This document shows positions 1 through 9,450 of a DNA stretch of 64,000 bases, piece by piece; position 1 is the stretch's first letter, and the number at the start of each line of letters is the position of its first letter. Source of the stretch: Propionibacterium cyclohexanicum (GTDB lineage Bacteria > Actinomycetota > Actinomycetes > Propionibacteriales > Propionibacteriaceae); NCBI RefSeq assembly GCF_900111365.1, contig NZ_FOGZ01000008.1:48957-112956 (forward strand), read 5' to 3'. The position numbers and the translations under genes were made by a program. The notes beneath the pieces were generated by a model that was given only the letters and a program-made list of their open reading frames with translations, had not been told where the DNA came from and did no database searches.

Positions 1-1408
1 TGATGTCCTTGAGCCGATCCGTGATGAACAGATAGCCGTCCTTGTCGATCTCGCCCACGTCACCGGTGCGCAGCCAGGTGCCACTCGCATCGGTGACGAG
101 AGCCTCCTGGGTGTCGTGGGGCCGGCCCCAGTAGCCGTCCATGAGGTTCGGGCCGCTGTATTGCACCTCGTCGTCCTCGCCCAGCCTCAGCCGGCCTGCG
201 GGCATCACCCGCCCGACGCTGCCGATGCGGGTACCGCTGGGGGAATTGAAGGAGATCAGCGGCGCCGCCTCCGTCATGCCGTAGCCGTTCTGCAGCGGCA
301 GGCCGGCAGCCGCGAAGAATTCCTCGACCTCGCGAGCCAGCGGTGCGCCGCCGCAGGCCAGTACCTTCTTCGGCCCCCCCAGAGCCTCGCGGATCGAGCG
401 GAACACCAGCAGATCGGCCAGCGGCAGCGCAGCGAGGCCGGCTGCCCGGCGCAGCCGGGAAGCTCCCGGTACGCGCGCCGCCCGCCCGACGCGAAGAGCC
501 CACTCGAACAGCCTCTTCTTCACGGGCGAGGACGCGGCCTTCTTGGTGGCGGCCTCGACCACGGCCTCGTAGAGCTTCGGGACCCCGACCATCATCGTGG
601 TATGCGCCAGGGGCATCGTCTCGGCGATCTGGCGGGTGTCGGTGAGATAGGTGTTCATGCAGCCATGCGTCCACAGGAAGCTCGACCAGGCCCGCTCCAG
701 GGCATGCGAGAGGGGCAGGAAGCACAGGGAGTCGTCCTCGGGGCGGATGTCGAAGAATCTGTCGAGCGCCGCGAACTGGGCCATCATCGCCCGGTGCGAG
801 ATCATGACGCCCTTGGGATCGCCCGTGGTTCCCGAGGTGTAGATGATGCTGTACAGATCCTCGGGGCTGGCCTTGGCGAGCCGCTTGCCGACCCGATCGA
901 CGACCTCCGCGGCGGCCGGCCGGTCGCTGGGGGCGAACTGCTCGAGGCTGGCGACGTACTCGGATCCCGAGTCGTCGAAGCTGATCACCCGGCGCAGGCT
1001 GGGCACTTGGGTACTGGCCTCCAGGAATCGGCTCGCCTCCTCGCGGTCGCCGGCGAAGGCCAGCACGACACCGGAGTCGGTGCACTCCCTGGCCACCTGG
1101 GACACGCTGTCGGTGGCGTACAACGGCACCGACACGGCACCGATGACCATGATGGCCAGGTCGACCTGGGACCACTCGGGGCGATTGCGGGCGTAGATCG
1201 CCACTCGGTCACCGCGCTCGACCCCTGCGAGCAGCAGCGCGCAGGCGATCTGGGTGACGCGCTCGTCCAGCTCGCGATAGCTCGTGGTGTGCCAGGCACC
1301 ACCCTCGCGTACCCGGGTCGCGGGCCGGTCCGGATAGCGCGCGACGGTCGCCTTGAATGCCCATGCCACATGGTTGCGCTGGGCCACCGGGAGATGGTTG
1401 TTGATCAA
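1..1408 (-). CDS. Long-chain acyl-CoA synthetase (AMP-forming), 3' end cut by window edge
   Basis: Adenylates a fatty acid and transfers it to CoA (ANL superfamily, FadD15-like). About 469 codons are visible. The phosphate-binding motif YTSGTTGDPKGVM lies near residue 188, and the frame leaves the window at ITDRLKDI, the hinge before the C-terminal lid, so roughly 130-150 residues are missing. I start it at a TTG (1408-1406) because GAAAGG lies 7 nt upstream and the protein then opens with a normal INNHLPVAQRNHVAWAF N-terminus. The TTG follows the stop codon of the upstream nuclease gene by one base, so the two are probably co-transcribed and translationally coupled. Family is clear; chain-length specificity is not. 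Confidence 0.9.
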   Translation of the reverse strand, partial: MINNHLPVAQRNHVAWAFKATVARYPDRPATRVREGGAWHTTSYRELDERVTQIACALLLAGVERGDRVAIYARNRPEWSQVDLAIMVIGAVSVPLYATDSVSQVARECTDSGVVLAFAGDREEASRFLEASTQVPSLRRVISFDDSGSEYVASLEQFAPSDRPAAAEVVDRVGKRLAKASPEDLYSIIYTSGTTGDPKGVMISHRAMMAQFAALDRFFDIRPEDDSLCFLPLSHALERAWSSFLWTHGCMNTYLTDTRQIAETMPLAHTTMMVGVPKLYEAVVEAATKKAASSPVKKRLFEWALRVGRAARVPGASRLRRAAGLAALPLADLLVFRSIREALGGPKKVLACGGAPLAREVEEFFAAAGLPLQNGYGMTEAAPLISFNSPSGTRIGSVGRVMPAGRLRLGEDDEVQYSGPNLMDGYWGRPHDTQEALVTDASGTWLRTGDVGEIDKDGYLFITDRLKDI

Positions 1409-1409
1409 C

Positions 1410-2204
1410 TCAGAGCCTTTCTCGCAGCCACAAGATATCCGCTGCCTGATCCGAGGACTCACCCGGAGTCTCCACGACAGCAGGTGCGCCGGCGGTGGCC
1501 ACCACTTCGACGAGGCCGGCAGGGTCTACCTGACCCTTGCCCAGATTCGCGTGCCGGTCGGCGCCGCTGCCCTCGGCGTCCCGGGAATCGTTGGCGTGCA
1601 CGAGATCGATCCGGCCGGTGATCGCCCGGATCCGGTCGACCAATCCGGACAGCCCGAGCCCGGCCGCATGCGCATGACAGGTGTCCAGGCAGAAGCCAAC
1701 CTTCTCGAAACCCTCCGCGTGGCTGATCGCCTCCCACAGCCGGGCGATGGACTCCAACTGGCGAGCCATCGCATGCTGTCCGCCCGCGGTGTTCTCGATG
1801 AAGATGGGCACTGCGGCGTCGAGCCCCTCGACCGCCTTGCGCCAGTTGTCGAAGCCCTGCTCGGGGTCATCGTCCTTGGTCACATGACCTCCGTGCACCA
1901 CCACGCCGATGGCGCCGAGCTGGGCGGCCGCATCGACGGTCTGCTGCAGCAGCTTGCGACCGGGGATCCGGATCCGGTTGTTCGTGCTGGCCACATTGAT
2001 CACATAGGGCGCATGGACCACCAGGGTCAGCCCGCTGTGCTGGATCGCGTCGCGCAGGGCCCCGGCCCCGCCGGGAAACTCGACAGCGGGTTTCTTCCAG
2101 CTCTGCGGGTCGCTCAGCGAGATCTGGACAACCTGGGCTCCGCGCTGCTGAGCCCCCTCGATGGGGTCCAGGGCGTCGACGTGCGAACCGATCGTCACAG
2201 TCAT
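1410..2204 (-). CDS. nfo: Deoxyribonuclease IV (endonuclease IV family AP endonuclease)
   Basis: A TIM-barrel AP endonuclease that cuts 5' of abasic sites in base-excision repair. The 264-residue protein starts TIGSHVD and carries the metal-binding signatures of the family: VVHAPYVINVAS, VVHGGHV, FIENTAGG, GFCLDTCHAHAAG and LVHANDS. Length is normal (about 260-285). The ATG at 2204 is preferred over in-frame starts further upstream because the family signature begins right there and a TAGGCT -10 box lies 7 nt before it, so the mRNA is probably leaderless. It is divergent from the SNF2 helicase and runs into the acyl-CoA synthetase gene with no gap. Confidence 0.9.
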   Translation of the reverse strand: MTVTIGSHVDALDPIEGAQQRGAQVVQISLSDPQSWKKPAVEFPGGAGALRDAIQHSGLTLVVHAPYVINVASTNNRIRIPGRKLLQQTVDAAAQLGAIGVVVHGGHVTKDDDPEQGFDNWRKAVEGLDAAVPIFIENTAGGQHAMARQLESIARLWEAISHAEGFEKVGFCLDTCHAHAAGLGLSGLVDRIRAITGRIDLVHANDSRDAEGSGADRHANLGKGQVDPAGLVEVVATAGAPAVVETPGESSDQAADILWLRERL

Positions 2205-2211
2205 AGGGCGA

Positions 2212-2217
2212 AGCCTA
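2212..2217 (-). promoter_or_regulatory. -10 box of nfo, leaderless
   Basis: TAGGCT on the minus strand, 7 nt before the nfo ATG. The TANNNT hexamer at 6-8 nt from a start codon recurs through this window and indicates transcription starting at or next to the start codon. Confidence 0.5.
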
Positions 2218-2373
2218 GTGCGCGGCATCGACGCCGCGGCGCACCGCCCAGCGCAATGGCGGGTATCCCCCGATATCCGGGTGGGATTGGGGGGTGGCAC
2301 CCCGAGGAACACCGAGCCGGTGGGATGGCGGTGTGCGACGCGGGTCGCCCCGCCGGGCTTTGAGAAGCGAACG

Positions 2374-2379
2374 TACTGT
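2374..2379 (+). promoter_or_regulatory. -10 box of the SNF2 helicase gene, leaderless
   Basis: TACTGT followed by 7 nt and the ATG at 2387. It supports that ATG over in-frame starts upstream. Confidence 0.45.
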
Positions 2380-2386
2380 GGTGGGG

Positions 2387-5300
2387 ATGAGTGCTTCCCC
2401 GTCCCAGACCCCCGTGCTCCCCGGGTGGATCGCAGCACTGGACGATGACACGATCGAGGAGCACTACGGCGCCACAGCCTTCTCCCGAGGTGTGCACTAC
2501 TCGCGCGAATCCCACCGGGTCAGTGAGCTCTCGGTGACCGGCCAGGAGCTCAGCGCCCTGGTGCAGGGCACCCGCGCCACCCCTTACCGCACCCGCGTCT
2601 TCCCGGCGGCCAGCGGCTGGTCCGATGAGTGCAGCTGCCCGGTGCGCCACGGCTGCAAGCATGCGGTTGCCCTGCTCCTCGTGGCCATCGGCACACCGCC
2701 CGGGCTCGCGCCCGTCCGCCACATGCCGGCCGAGTGGGAGCAGGCGCTGTCCAAGGCGATCCCGCTGGCCGGCGCCGGCGGTGACCGGCGTCTGGCACTG
2801 CAGTTCGATCGTCCCTCGGGCCTCATGGGTTTCGACCGCGGCTCGCGCTGGCGGATCAGGCCGCTGCGCAGCGGACGCGACGGGGAGTGGTTGCAATCGC
2901 CGGTGAGCTGGTCGGATCTCACCGCACCCGCGGACCGCCTGTCCCTTCTGCCGGGCCAGCGGGCGGCGGTCCGCGAGATCGCGCAGTTGAGCCACACCGT
3001 GTCCAGCTATTCCACCTCCGGCGATGTCTTCCTGGAGAGCATGCCCTCCGAGCTGTGGGATCGGCTGCGCCGTGCGCTCGACGCCGGTGTCATCCTGGTG
3101 CACAAGATCGGCGAGGGTTCCTGGGCGCCGGTCCGCCTCGATCCCGATCCGGTGTCCCTGGCCATGGACCTCATCAGCGCCCCAGAGGGAGAGGGTTTCC
3201 AGCTGCGCACCGTCGTATGCGATGTCGAAGGGGCGCACCCCTACCGCCCGGCCTGGACGCTCATCGGCAACCCGGCACATGGGGTGCTGCGCGCCGGACC
3301 GCGCGGTGCCCTGCGGCTGACCGCCTTCACGCACAGCGTGGACGATTCCCTGCGCGGATTGCTCGGCGAGGCCAGCCAGCTGAACCTGCCGGCCGACGAT
3401 GTGCCGCGCTTCCTCGGCCTCTATGCCCCCGTGCTGCGCTCCCGCTTCGGTCTGGGCAGCAGCGACGACTCCGTCGACGTGAACCACCAGCCGGCGCCCC
3501 GGCCCTGGATGCAGGTGCGGTTCATCGCCCACGACAGGGCCGAGGTGCTTGTCGGAGTGGCCCTGGAGGCGGCCGGCCAGATCACCCGGCTGGCGCCGGG
3601 GGAGGCCAACCCGACGGCCGGCGACGAGCTGCTCGCGGCTCGCACCGCGAAACTGCGCGCGCTCATCGGCAACGAACCGCGTGCCCGGCTGGAGGGCCGC
3701 ACGCTGCTCAACTTCGTGAGCAATGTCCTGCCCGGTGTCGAGGCCGACGGCACGACGCTTGTGGACATCGTGGGTGAGCGGCCCGGCTACACCGAGCTCG
3801 CCGGGACGGCACAGCTGCGGCTCGCCCTGACCGACGACGACTCCACCGATCTCGACGAGGTGGCCTACACGGCAACCGAGGAAGCGTCCCTGCGCCGTCC
3901 CATGGACTGGTTCGGCCTCGACGTCGAGTTCACGCTCGGTACCCACACGGTGCCGGTACGCGAACTGCTCGGCGCACTCGTGGCAGGCAAGGACTATCTC
4001 ATTCTCGATTCGGGCGAGTGGCTCGATCTCGACCGCACCGAACTCGACCCACTGCGCACGCTGCTGGCCGAGGCGTCGACTCGGGTCGACCCGAGCACCG
4101 GCACGCTCAGCCTCAACCGCTGGCAGCTGGGCCTGTGGCAGGAGCTGCAGTCCAGTGGCGTCATCGTGGCGCAGTCCGCGCGCTGGCGGCGCAGCGTGCA
4201 GACACTCATCAACCTCGATGCGGGGCCGCGCCCCGAGGTGCCCAGCGGCGTGCGGGCAAGGCTGCGCGACTACCAGGTCGAGGGTTTCGAATGGCTCGCC
4301 ACCCTGTGGGACGCCCGGCTGGGGGGGATCCTCGCCGACGACATGGGGCTGGGCAAGACCTTGCAGACACTGTGCCTGGTGGAGCATCTGAAGGCCACCG
4401 GAAGGCTGGGGGCACCCGCACTCGTCATCGCACCGACCTCGGTGATGGGAGCCTGGCACAGTGAGGCGGCGAAGTTCTGCCCCGAGCTCGACGTGGCCAT
4501 CATCGACAAGACGAGCTCGAAATCTGGGCTCAGCCTCTCCCAGGCCATCGGGGACGCCCAGCTGGTGATCACCTCCTACACGCTGACGAGGCTGGACGCC
4601 GAGGAATTCCAGGCCCTGGACTGGAGCGTCGTCGTGCTCGACGAGGCTCAGTTCGTGAAGAATCACCAGGCGAAGACCTATACGGTGATCCGCGAGCTGC
4701 GCGCCCAGATGCGGCTGGCGATCACCGGGACCCCCCTCGAGAACTCCCTCATGGACCTGTGGTCGCTGCTGTCGATCGCGGCGCCGGGGGTGTTTCCCGA
4801 CCCGGGCCGGTTCACTGCCGACTATGTGAAGCCCATCGAGTCGGGATCCCAGCCCGGTCTTCTGGAACAGCTCAAGCGGCGCGTCCATCCTCTCGTGCTG
4901 CGCCGCACGAAGGGCCAGGTGGCGGCCGAGCTGCCGCCCAAGCAGGAGTTCCTGCTGCCGGTGACGCTGACTCCCGAGCATCGCAAGATCTACGACCGTC
5001 AGCTGCACGCCGAACGGCTGCGCACCATGGGGCTGCTCGACGACGCTGGCAAGCACCGCATCGAGATTCTCGCCGCGCTCACCCGGCTGCGTCAGCTGAG
5101 CCTGCACGCGGGACTCGTCGACCCTGCGCACGGCGAGGTCGCCTCGGCCAAGATCGACCTGCTCGTCGAGCATCTCAGATCGCTGCGCTCGGAGGGCCAT
5201 CGGGCACTGGTGTTCAGCCAGTTCACCAGTTTCCTTCACCTGGTGCGCAGCCGGCTGAGCGCCGAGGAGATCAGCTGGGAGTATCTCGACGGACGCACCC

Positions 5301-5647
5301 GCCACCGTGAGGAGCGCGTCCAGGATTTCAAGGACGGCGATGCGACGGCCTTCCTCATCAGCCTCAAAGCCGGCGGTTTCGGCCTGACGCTCACCGAGGC
5401 CGACTATGTCTTCGTGCTCGACCCGTGGTGGAATCCCGCGGCCGAGGCGCAGGCCATCGATCGCACGCACCGCATCGGCCAGGACAAGCAGGTGATGGTC
5501 TACCGAATGGTGTGCGTCGACACGATCGAGGAGAAGGTCGTGGCGCTGCAGGAGCACAAGCGCGAGTTGTTCGACCAGGTGCTCGGTGACGAGGCGCTGT
5601 CGTCCGGGGCGATCAGCATGGATGACATCCGCAGCCTGCTGGCCTGA
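2387..5647 (+). CDS. SWIM zinc-finger SNF2-family DNA helicase/translocase
   Basis: A 1,086-residue DEAD/DEAH ATPase. An N-terminal SWIM zinc finger (CSCPVRHGCKH, near residue 81) is followed by a long middle region and then the two RecA-like lobes. Walker A is DDMGLGKT near 651, motif II is LDEAQ near 752, motif III is ITGTPLENS, and motif VI is THRIGQ near 1028. This architecture is that of the bacterial HepA/RapA-like Snf2 proteins, which translocate on double-stranded DNA and remodel protein-DNA complexes; the SWIM finger suggests DNA or protein binding. The exact role in bacteria is poorly defined. It is transcribed divergently from nfo, a repair gene, but no functional link is shown. 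Confidence 0.9.
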   Translation: MSASPSQTPVLPGWIAALDDDTIEEHYGATAFSRGVHYSRESHRVSELSVTGQELSALVQGTRATPYRTRVFPAASGWSDECSCPVRHGCKHAVALLLVAIGTPPGLAPVRHMPAEWEQALSKAIPLAGAGGDRRLALQFDRPSGLMGFDRGSRWRIRPLRSGRDGEWLQSPVSWSDLTAPADRLSLLPGQRAAVREIAQLSHTVSSYSTSGDVFLESMPSELWDRLRRALDAGVILVHKIGEGSWAPVRLDPDPVSLAMDLISAPEGEGFQLRTVVCDVEGAHPYRPAWTLIGNPAHGVLRAGPRGALRLTAFTHSVDDSLRGLLGEASQLNLPADDVPRFLGLYAPVLRSRFGLGSSDDSVDVNHQPAPRPWMQVRFIAHDRAEVLVGVALEAAGQITRLAPGEANPTAGDELLAARTAKLRALIGNEPRARLEGRTLLNFVSNVLPGVEADGTTLVDIVGERPGYTELAGTAQLRLALTDDDSTDLDEVAYTATEEASLRRPMDWFGLDVEFTLGTHTVPVRELLGALVAGKDYLILDSGEWLDLDRTELDPLRTLLAEASTRVDPSTGTLSLNRWQLGLWQELQSSGVIVAQSARWRRSVQTLINLDAGPRPEVPSGVRARLRDYQVEGFEWLATLWDARLGGILADDMGLGKTLQTLCLVEHLKATGRLGAPALVIAPTSVMGAWHSEAAKFCPELDVAIIDKTSSKSGLSLSQAIGDAQLVITSYTLTRLDAEEFQALDWSVVVLDEAQFVKNHQAKTYTVIRELRAQMRLAITGTPLENSLMDLWSLLSIAAPGVFPDPGRFTADYVKPIESGSQPGLLEQLKRRVHPLVLRRTKGQVAAELPPKQEFLLPVTLTPEHRKIYDRQLHAERLRTMGLLDDAGKHRIEILAALTRLRQLSLHAGLVDPAHGEVASAKIDLLVEHLRSLRSEGHRALVFSQFTSFLHLVRSRLSAEEISWEYLDGRTRHREERVQDFKDGDATAFLISLKAGGFGLTLTEADYVFVLDPWWNPAAEAQAIDRTHRIGQDKQVMVYRMVCVDTIEEKVVALQEHKRELFDQVLGDEALSSGAISMDDIRSLLA

Positions 5648-5673
5648 ACGGGCGGAGCATGGCCTTGACGGCG

Positions 5674-5679
5674 TAGCGT
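5674..5679 (+). promoter_or_regulatory. -10 box of pta, leaderless
   Basis: TAGCGT, then 6 nt, then the GTG start of pta. No Shine-Dalgarno sequence fits in that space. Confidence 0.5.
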
Positions 5680-5685
5680 TAGCCC

Positions 5686-7257
5686 GTGAGCACCCGCCTT
5701 TACGTCGCCTCCGTCGACTCTGCATCCGACCTGCGCGCCGCTGCGCAAGCCATCGTTGACGCCGCTGCGCGCCGATCCGACCAGGTCACTGTCTTCCGTC
5801 CACTCTGCGACTCCCAACCCGAGGGCGACATCGTCGGTGCGTCCTACCAGGCCTTTCAGGCCGATCGCGAGCTCACCGAGTCGACGATCATCACCGCCTT
5901 CGAATCCGCCGTGGGCGAGAACGATTCGGCGGTGGCGATCGGTACCGACCACACCGGCGTGACCGCCCCGATCGATCTGCTGCTCGACGCCCAGTTCGCC
6001 GCCGATCTAGCGCTGCCGGTGATCCTCGTCGTGGACGCCAGCGCCGGTCCCGAGCGTGCCAGGGGTCTTGCCGCGACAGCAGCGGATGCCCTTGCCGGCC
6101 ACCATGCCACGGTCGTCGGGCTGCTGGCCACCGGGGCGGGAGATCGGGCCGAGGCCACCCGCACGGCGCTGGCGGGCCTGGGCCTTCCGGCGGCGGTACT
6201 GGGGGATGAGCTCGGCACGCTGCTCGATGCCGCCGGGGCCGCCACGATCACCACGAGGACGCCGGCCCGGTTCAGCAACGAGTTGATGGCCAAGGCCCAG
6301 AGCCAGCTGCGGACGATCGTGCTGCCCGAGAGCGAGGACCTGCGGATCCTCGAGGCGGCGAGCATTGTCGCCGCCCGTGGGGTGGCGAAGGTCATCCTGC
6401 TGGGCGAGCGTGAGCGCGTGCTCGCCGACGCGTCCGCGCATGGATTCGACCTCACCGGAGTCGAGATCACCTCGATGAACGACCCGGAGCGCGTGGAGCG
6501 CTATGCGGCCAAGTACGCCGAGTTGCGCGCCGCCAAGGGCATCACCCTCGATGAGGCACGCGAGGCGATGAGGGACGGCGCCTATTTCGGCACCATGATG
6601 GTCTACCTCGGCGGTGCCGACGGTCTGGTGTCGGGCGCCAACCACACCACTGCCAATACGATCCGCCCGGCCTTGCAGTTCATCAAGACCGAGCCCGACA
6701 CCCATACGGTCTCCGGGGCCCTGCTCATGTCGCTGGCCGACCGGGTGCTGTTGTTCGCTGACTGCGCGGTGACCCCCAATCCCACCCCGGAGCAGCTCGC
6801 CGACATCGCGATCGCCTCGGACCGCACGGCCCGGTTGTTCGGCATCGAACCGCGGATCGCCATGCTGAGCTATTCCACCGGCGCGAGCGGCAAGGGGCCC
6901 GATGTCGATCTCGTGCGCGAGGGCTTCGAGATCACCCGCTCGCGGGCACCTCAGCTGGCGATCGCCGGGCCGATCCAGTTCGACGCCGCCATCGACGAGG
7001 TGGTGGGAGCCAAGAAGCTGCCGGGCTCGCCGGTGGCCGGCCGCGCCACGGTCTTCGTCTTCCCCGATCTCAATACGGGCAACAACACCTACAAGGCCGT
7101 CCAGCGCACCGCGGGCGCACTGGCCATCGGACCGCTGCTCCAGGGCCTGCGCCGCCCGGTGAATGACCTGTCTCGCGGAGCCCTCGTCGAGGACATCGTG
7201 AATACCATCATCATGACGGCCATCCAGGCCCAGGGAACCCCCAGCCCGCTCGCCTGA
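5686..7257 (+). CDS. pta: Phosphate acetyltransferase
   Basis: Interconverts acetyl-CoA and acetyl phosphate; with AckA it makes acetate and ATP. The protein has 523 residues. The C-terminal two-thirds (from about residue 200) is the PTA_PTB catalytic domain, with LPESEDLRILEAA, GTMMVYLGGADGLVSGANHTT, AMLSYSTGASGKG and VFPDLNTGNN. The N-terminal part resembles the P-loop/dethiobiotin-synthase-like domain of long Pta proteins, but it is shorter than the roughly 380 residues seen in E. coli Pta and I see no obvious DRTGG domain between the two. The GTG start at 5686 follows a leaderless-type -10 box. ackA follows 110 bp downstream on the same strand. Confidence 0.93.
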   Translation: MSTRLYVASVDSASDLRAAAQAIVDAAARRSDQVTVFRPLCDSQPEGDIVGASYQAFQADRELTESTIITAFESAVGENDSAVAIGTDHTGVTAPIDLLLDAQFAADLALPVILVVDASAGPERARGLAATAADALAGHHATVVGLLATGAGDRAEATRTALAGLGLPAAVLGDELGTLLDAAGAATITTRTPARFSNELMAKAQSQLRTIVLPESEDLRILEAASIVAARGVAKVILLGERERVLADASAHGFDLTGVEITSMNDPERVERYAAKYAELRAAKGITLDEAREAMRDGAYFGTMMVYLGGADGLVSGANHTTANTIRPALQFIKTEPDTHTVSGALLMSLADRVLLFADCAVTPNPTPEQLADIAIASDRTARLFGIEPRIAMLSYSTGASGKGPDVDLVREGFEITRSRAPQLAIAGPIQFDAAIDEVVGAKKLPGSPVAGRATVFVFPDLNTGNNTYKAVQRTAGALAIGPLLQGLRRPVNDLSRGALVEDIVNTIIMTAIQAQGTPSPLA

Positions 7258-7285
7258 ATGCCGCACCGAACTCATCGCCAGATCG

Positions 7286-7303
7286 GTCGGCCACCGGGCC
7301 GAC
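7286..7303 (+). other. Small hairpin between pta and ackA
   Basis: GTCGGCC and GGCCGAC, 7-bp arms with a 4-nt loop, no T-run after it. It may modulate read-through or mRNA stability between the two genes, or mean nothing. Confidence 0.25.
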
Positions 7304-7367
7304 GAGGACGCGGTTATCGTCGACACTGTCTGTCGATGCTGCCCGCGTCCGCCTGACAAGGAGAAGC

Positions 7368-8558
7368 ATGCCCAAGCACATTTTGGTGCTGAACTGCGGT
7401 TCCAGCTCCATCAAGTACCAGCTCATCGACCCCGACTCCGAGGAAGTGCTCGCAAAGGGGCTCGGGGAGCGGATCGGCGGAGCCACCGATGGCATCGTCA
7501 CCCACGAAGTTGGCGACCAGAAGTGGAGTGTCACCCCGCGGCTGCCCGACCACACGACGGCGCTGGCGGTGGTCTTCCACATGTTCGGCCAGCATGGTCC
7601 CTCGCTCAAGGGTGTTGCCGCAGTGGCACACCGGACAGTGCACGGCGGCGACCGCTTCTCCTCGCCGACCGTCATCACCGATGACGTGGTGCACACCATG
7701 CAGGAGCTCATCCCGCTGGCGCCGCTTCACAATCCGGCAGGCATCGAGGGGATCCGGGCCGCCCGCTCGCTGCTGCCCGACGTGCCCCATGTGGGCATCT
7801 TCGACACCGCCTTCTTCGTCAACCTGCCGAAGGCTGCGCACAGCTATGCGGTGAACAAGGAGCTGGCCGAACGCAACAAGATCCGCAAGTACGGTTTCCA
7901 CGGCACGAGCCACCAGTACGTGTCCGGGATCGTCCCGATCGCGCTGGGGGCCGACCCGGCGACGCTGCGCCAGATCGTGTGCCATCTGGGCAACGGCGCC
8001 TCTGTCTCGGCGATCAAGGGCGGCCAGCCCATCGAGACGAGCATGGGCCTCACCCCGCTCGCGGGGCTCGTGATGGGCACCCGAAGCGGCGACATCGATC
8101 CCGGGATCTTCGCCTATCTGGGGCGCGCCGAGGGTTGGAACATCCACCGCATCGACACCGAGCTCAACCTGAAGTCGGGCATGGTAGGGATGGCCGGGGT
8201 CAGCGATATGCGCGACGTCGAGGCCCGATTCGAAGCGGGTGACCCCGATGCCATCGATGCGATGGATGTGTACACCCACCGCCTGGGCTTCTACATCGGC
8301 GGCTACGCCAATCTGCTGGGCGGGGTCGAGGCCATCACCTTCACGGCAGGGGTGGGCGAGAACTCGGCCTTCGCGCGCCGCGAGATCTGCAAGAAGCTCG
8401 CCGGGATCGGCGTGGTGCTCGACGAGGAGCGCAATATGATCCGCGACCGTTCCCCCCATCTCATCTCGGCCCCCGAATCGGCGGTGAAGGTGCTCGTGGT
8501 CTGCACGAACGAGGAACTGGCCATGGCACAGCAGACCGCCGCATTGCTGTCCTTGTAG
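7368..8558 (+). CDS. ackA: Acetate kinase
   Basis: Converts acetyl phosphate and ADP to acetate and ATP. The 396 residues match the family length. Motifs visible are the N-terminal NCGSSSIKY phosphate loop (residues 7-15), GFHGTSHQYVS, CHLGNGASVSAI, DPG(I)FAYL and FTAGVGENSA. The ATG has a strong AAGGAGA ribosome site 4-5 nt upstream, unlike the leaderless pta before it, so ackA depends on ribosome binding on a bicistronic or own transcript. Confidence 0.96.
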   Translation: MPKHILVLNCGSSSIKYQLIDPDSEEVLAKGLGERIGGATDGIVTHEVGDQKWSVTPRLPDHTTALAVVFHMFGQHGPSLKGVAAVAHRTVHGGDRFSSPTVITDDVVHTMQELIPLAPLHNPAGIEGIRAARSLLPDVPHVGIFDTAFFVNLPKAAHSYAVNKELAERNKIRKYGFHGTSHQYVSGIVPIALGADPATLRQIVCHLGNGASVSAIKGGQPIETSMGLTPLAGLVMGTRSGDIDPGIFAYLGRAEGWNIHRIDTELNLKSGMVGMAGVSDMRDVEARFEAGDPDAIDAMDVYTHRLGFYIGGYANLLGGVEAITFTAGVGENSAFARREICKKLAGIGVVLDEERNMIRDRSPHLISAPESAVKVLVVCTNEELAMAQQTAALLSL

Positions 8559-8660
8559 GGAGCGCTGGCAGGGGTGCCGGCCAGGGGCCAGGTAGCCCTC
8601 GGAGGGTGGCGCGGTGCGTCCGGGAAGGACTCGCGGCAGGACGCATGTCCCGTACTCCGA

Positions 8661-8666
8661 TAGATT
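8661..8666 (+). promoter_or_regulatory. -10 box of the SDR gene, leaderless
   Basis: TAGATT, then 7 nt, then ATG at 8674. Confidence 0.45.
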
Positions 8667-8673
8667 GGGGCCC

Positions 8674-9450
8674 ATGGCTACTGCACTGGTCACCGGAGGC
8701 AGCAGCGGCATCGGCTATGCGTTCGCCCAACAGCTCGCGGCCCGCGGGGACGATCTCGTCCTGGTGGCCCGCGACGAGCCCAAGCTCCGTTCGGCCGCGG
8801 AAACCCTGCACACTCTTTTCGGTGTCGATGTCGAGACCGTCGTGGCAGATCTTTCAGTGCGCGAGGATCTGGTCCGCGTCGAGCGGCTGCTCGGTGACCG
8901 CGAGATCGACACGCTGGTCAATGACGCAGGCTTCGCCTGCCACGGGGACCTGCTCGACGAGGACTGGTCGGTCCAGGCGGCCGCATTCGATGTGATGTGC
9001 CTCGCGGTGCTCGTGCTGTCGGGCTCGGCGGGGCGGGCGATGAGCGCCCGGGGTCGAGGGGAGATCATCAATGTCTCCTCGATCAATGCGCTGCTGGGAG
9101 CCGACAACTATTCGGCGGTGAAACGCTGGATGGTCAGCTACACCGAGGCTCTGGCTGGACGGCTGGCCGGCACCGGGGTGCGGGCCAGCGTGGTTCTGCC
9201 CGGCTGGGTCAAGACGAACTTCCATTCCGCCGCAGGCCTGGAGCGTCCCCATATCCCTGGCTGGCTGTGGGTCAAGCCATCGCAGGTGGCCGCCTCGGCG
9301 CTCGATGCAGTGCGGCGCGGCGCGGTGATCTGCGTACCGACCGTTCGCTGGCGTATCGCCGCGTGGGCGCTGAGGCATGGTCCGGACGCCCTGCCCCGGG
9401 TCGTGGCGCGCTCGGTGCGTTCGGGGCACCGGCCGAAGGCGGGCCACTGA
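8674..9450 (+). CDS. Short-chain dehydrogenase/reductase (SDR)
   Basis: A 258-residue Rossmann-fold NAD(P)-dependent oxidoreductase. The cofactor motif TGGSSGIG is at residues 7-14, VNDAGF is the NAG-type motif, INVSSINA carries the catalytic Ser, and YSAVK (about 146-150) carries Tyr and Lys. This is the classical DltE/YdfG-like type with unknown substrate. ATG at 8674 is chosen because the Rossmann strand begins there and a leaderless-type -10 box precedes it. The stop codon overlaps the ATG of the acyltransferase gene by one base, suggesting a joint lipid-related function. Confidence 0.85.
   Translation: MATALVTGGSSGIGYAFAQQLAARGDDLVLVARDEPKLRSAAETLHTLFGVDVETVVADLSVREDLVRVERLLGDREIDTLVNDAGFACHGDLLDEDWSVQAAAFDVMCLAVLVLSGSAGRAMSARGRGEIINVSSINALLGADNYSAVKRWMVSYTEALAGRLAGTGVRASVVLPGWVKTNFHSAAGLERPHIPGWLWVKPSQVAASALDAVRRGAVICVPTVRWRIAAWALRHGPDALPRVVARSVRSGHRPKAGH

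Noticed and set aside
2201..5725. Very long open frame on the minus strand opposite the SNF2 helicase gene
   Set aside because: It has no domain resemblance, is rich in His, Arg and Gly as expected for the complement of high-GC coding sequence, and overlaps an intact helicase.
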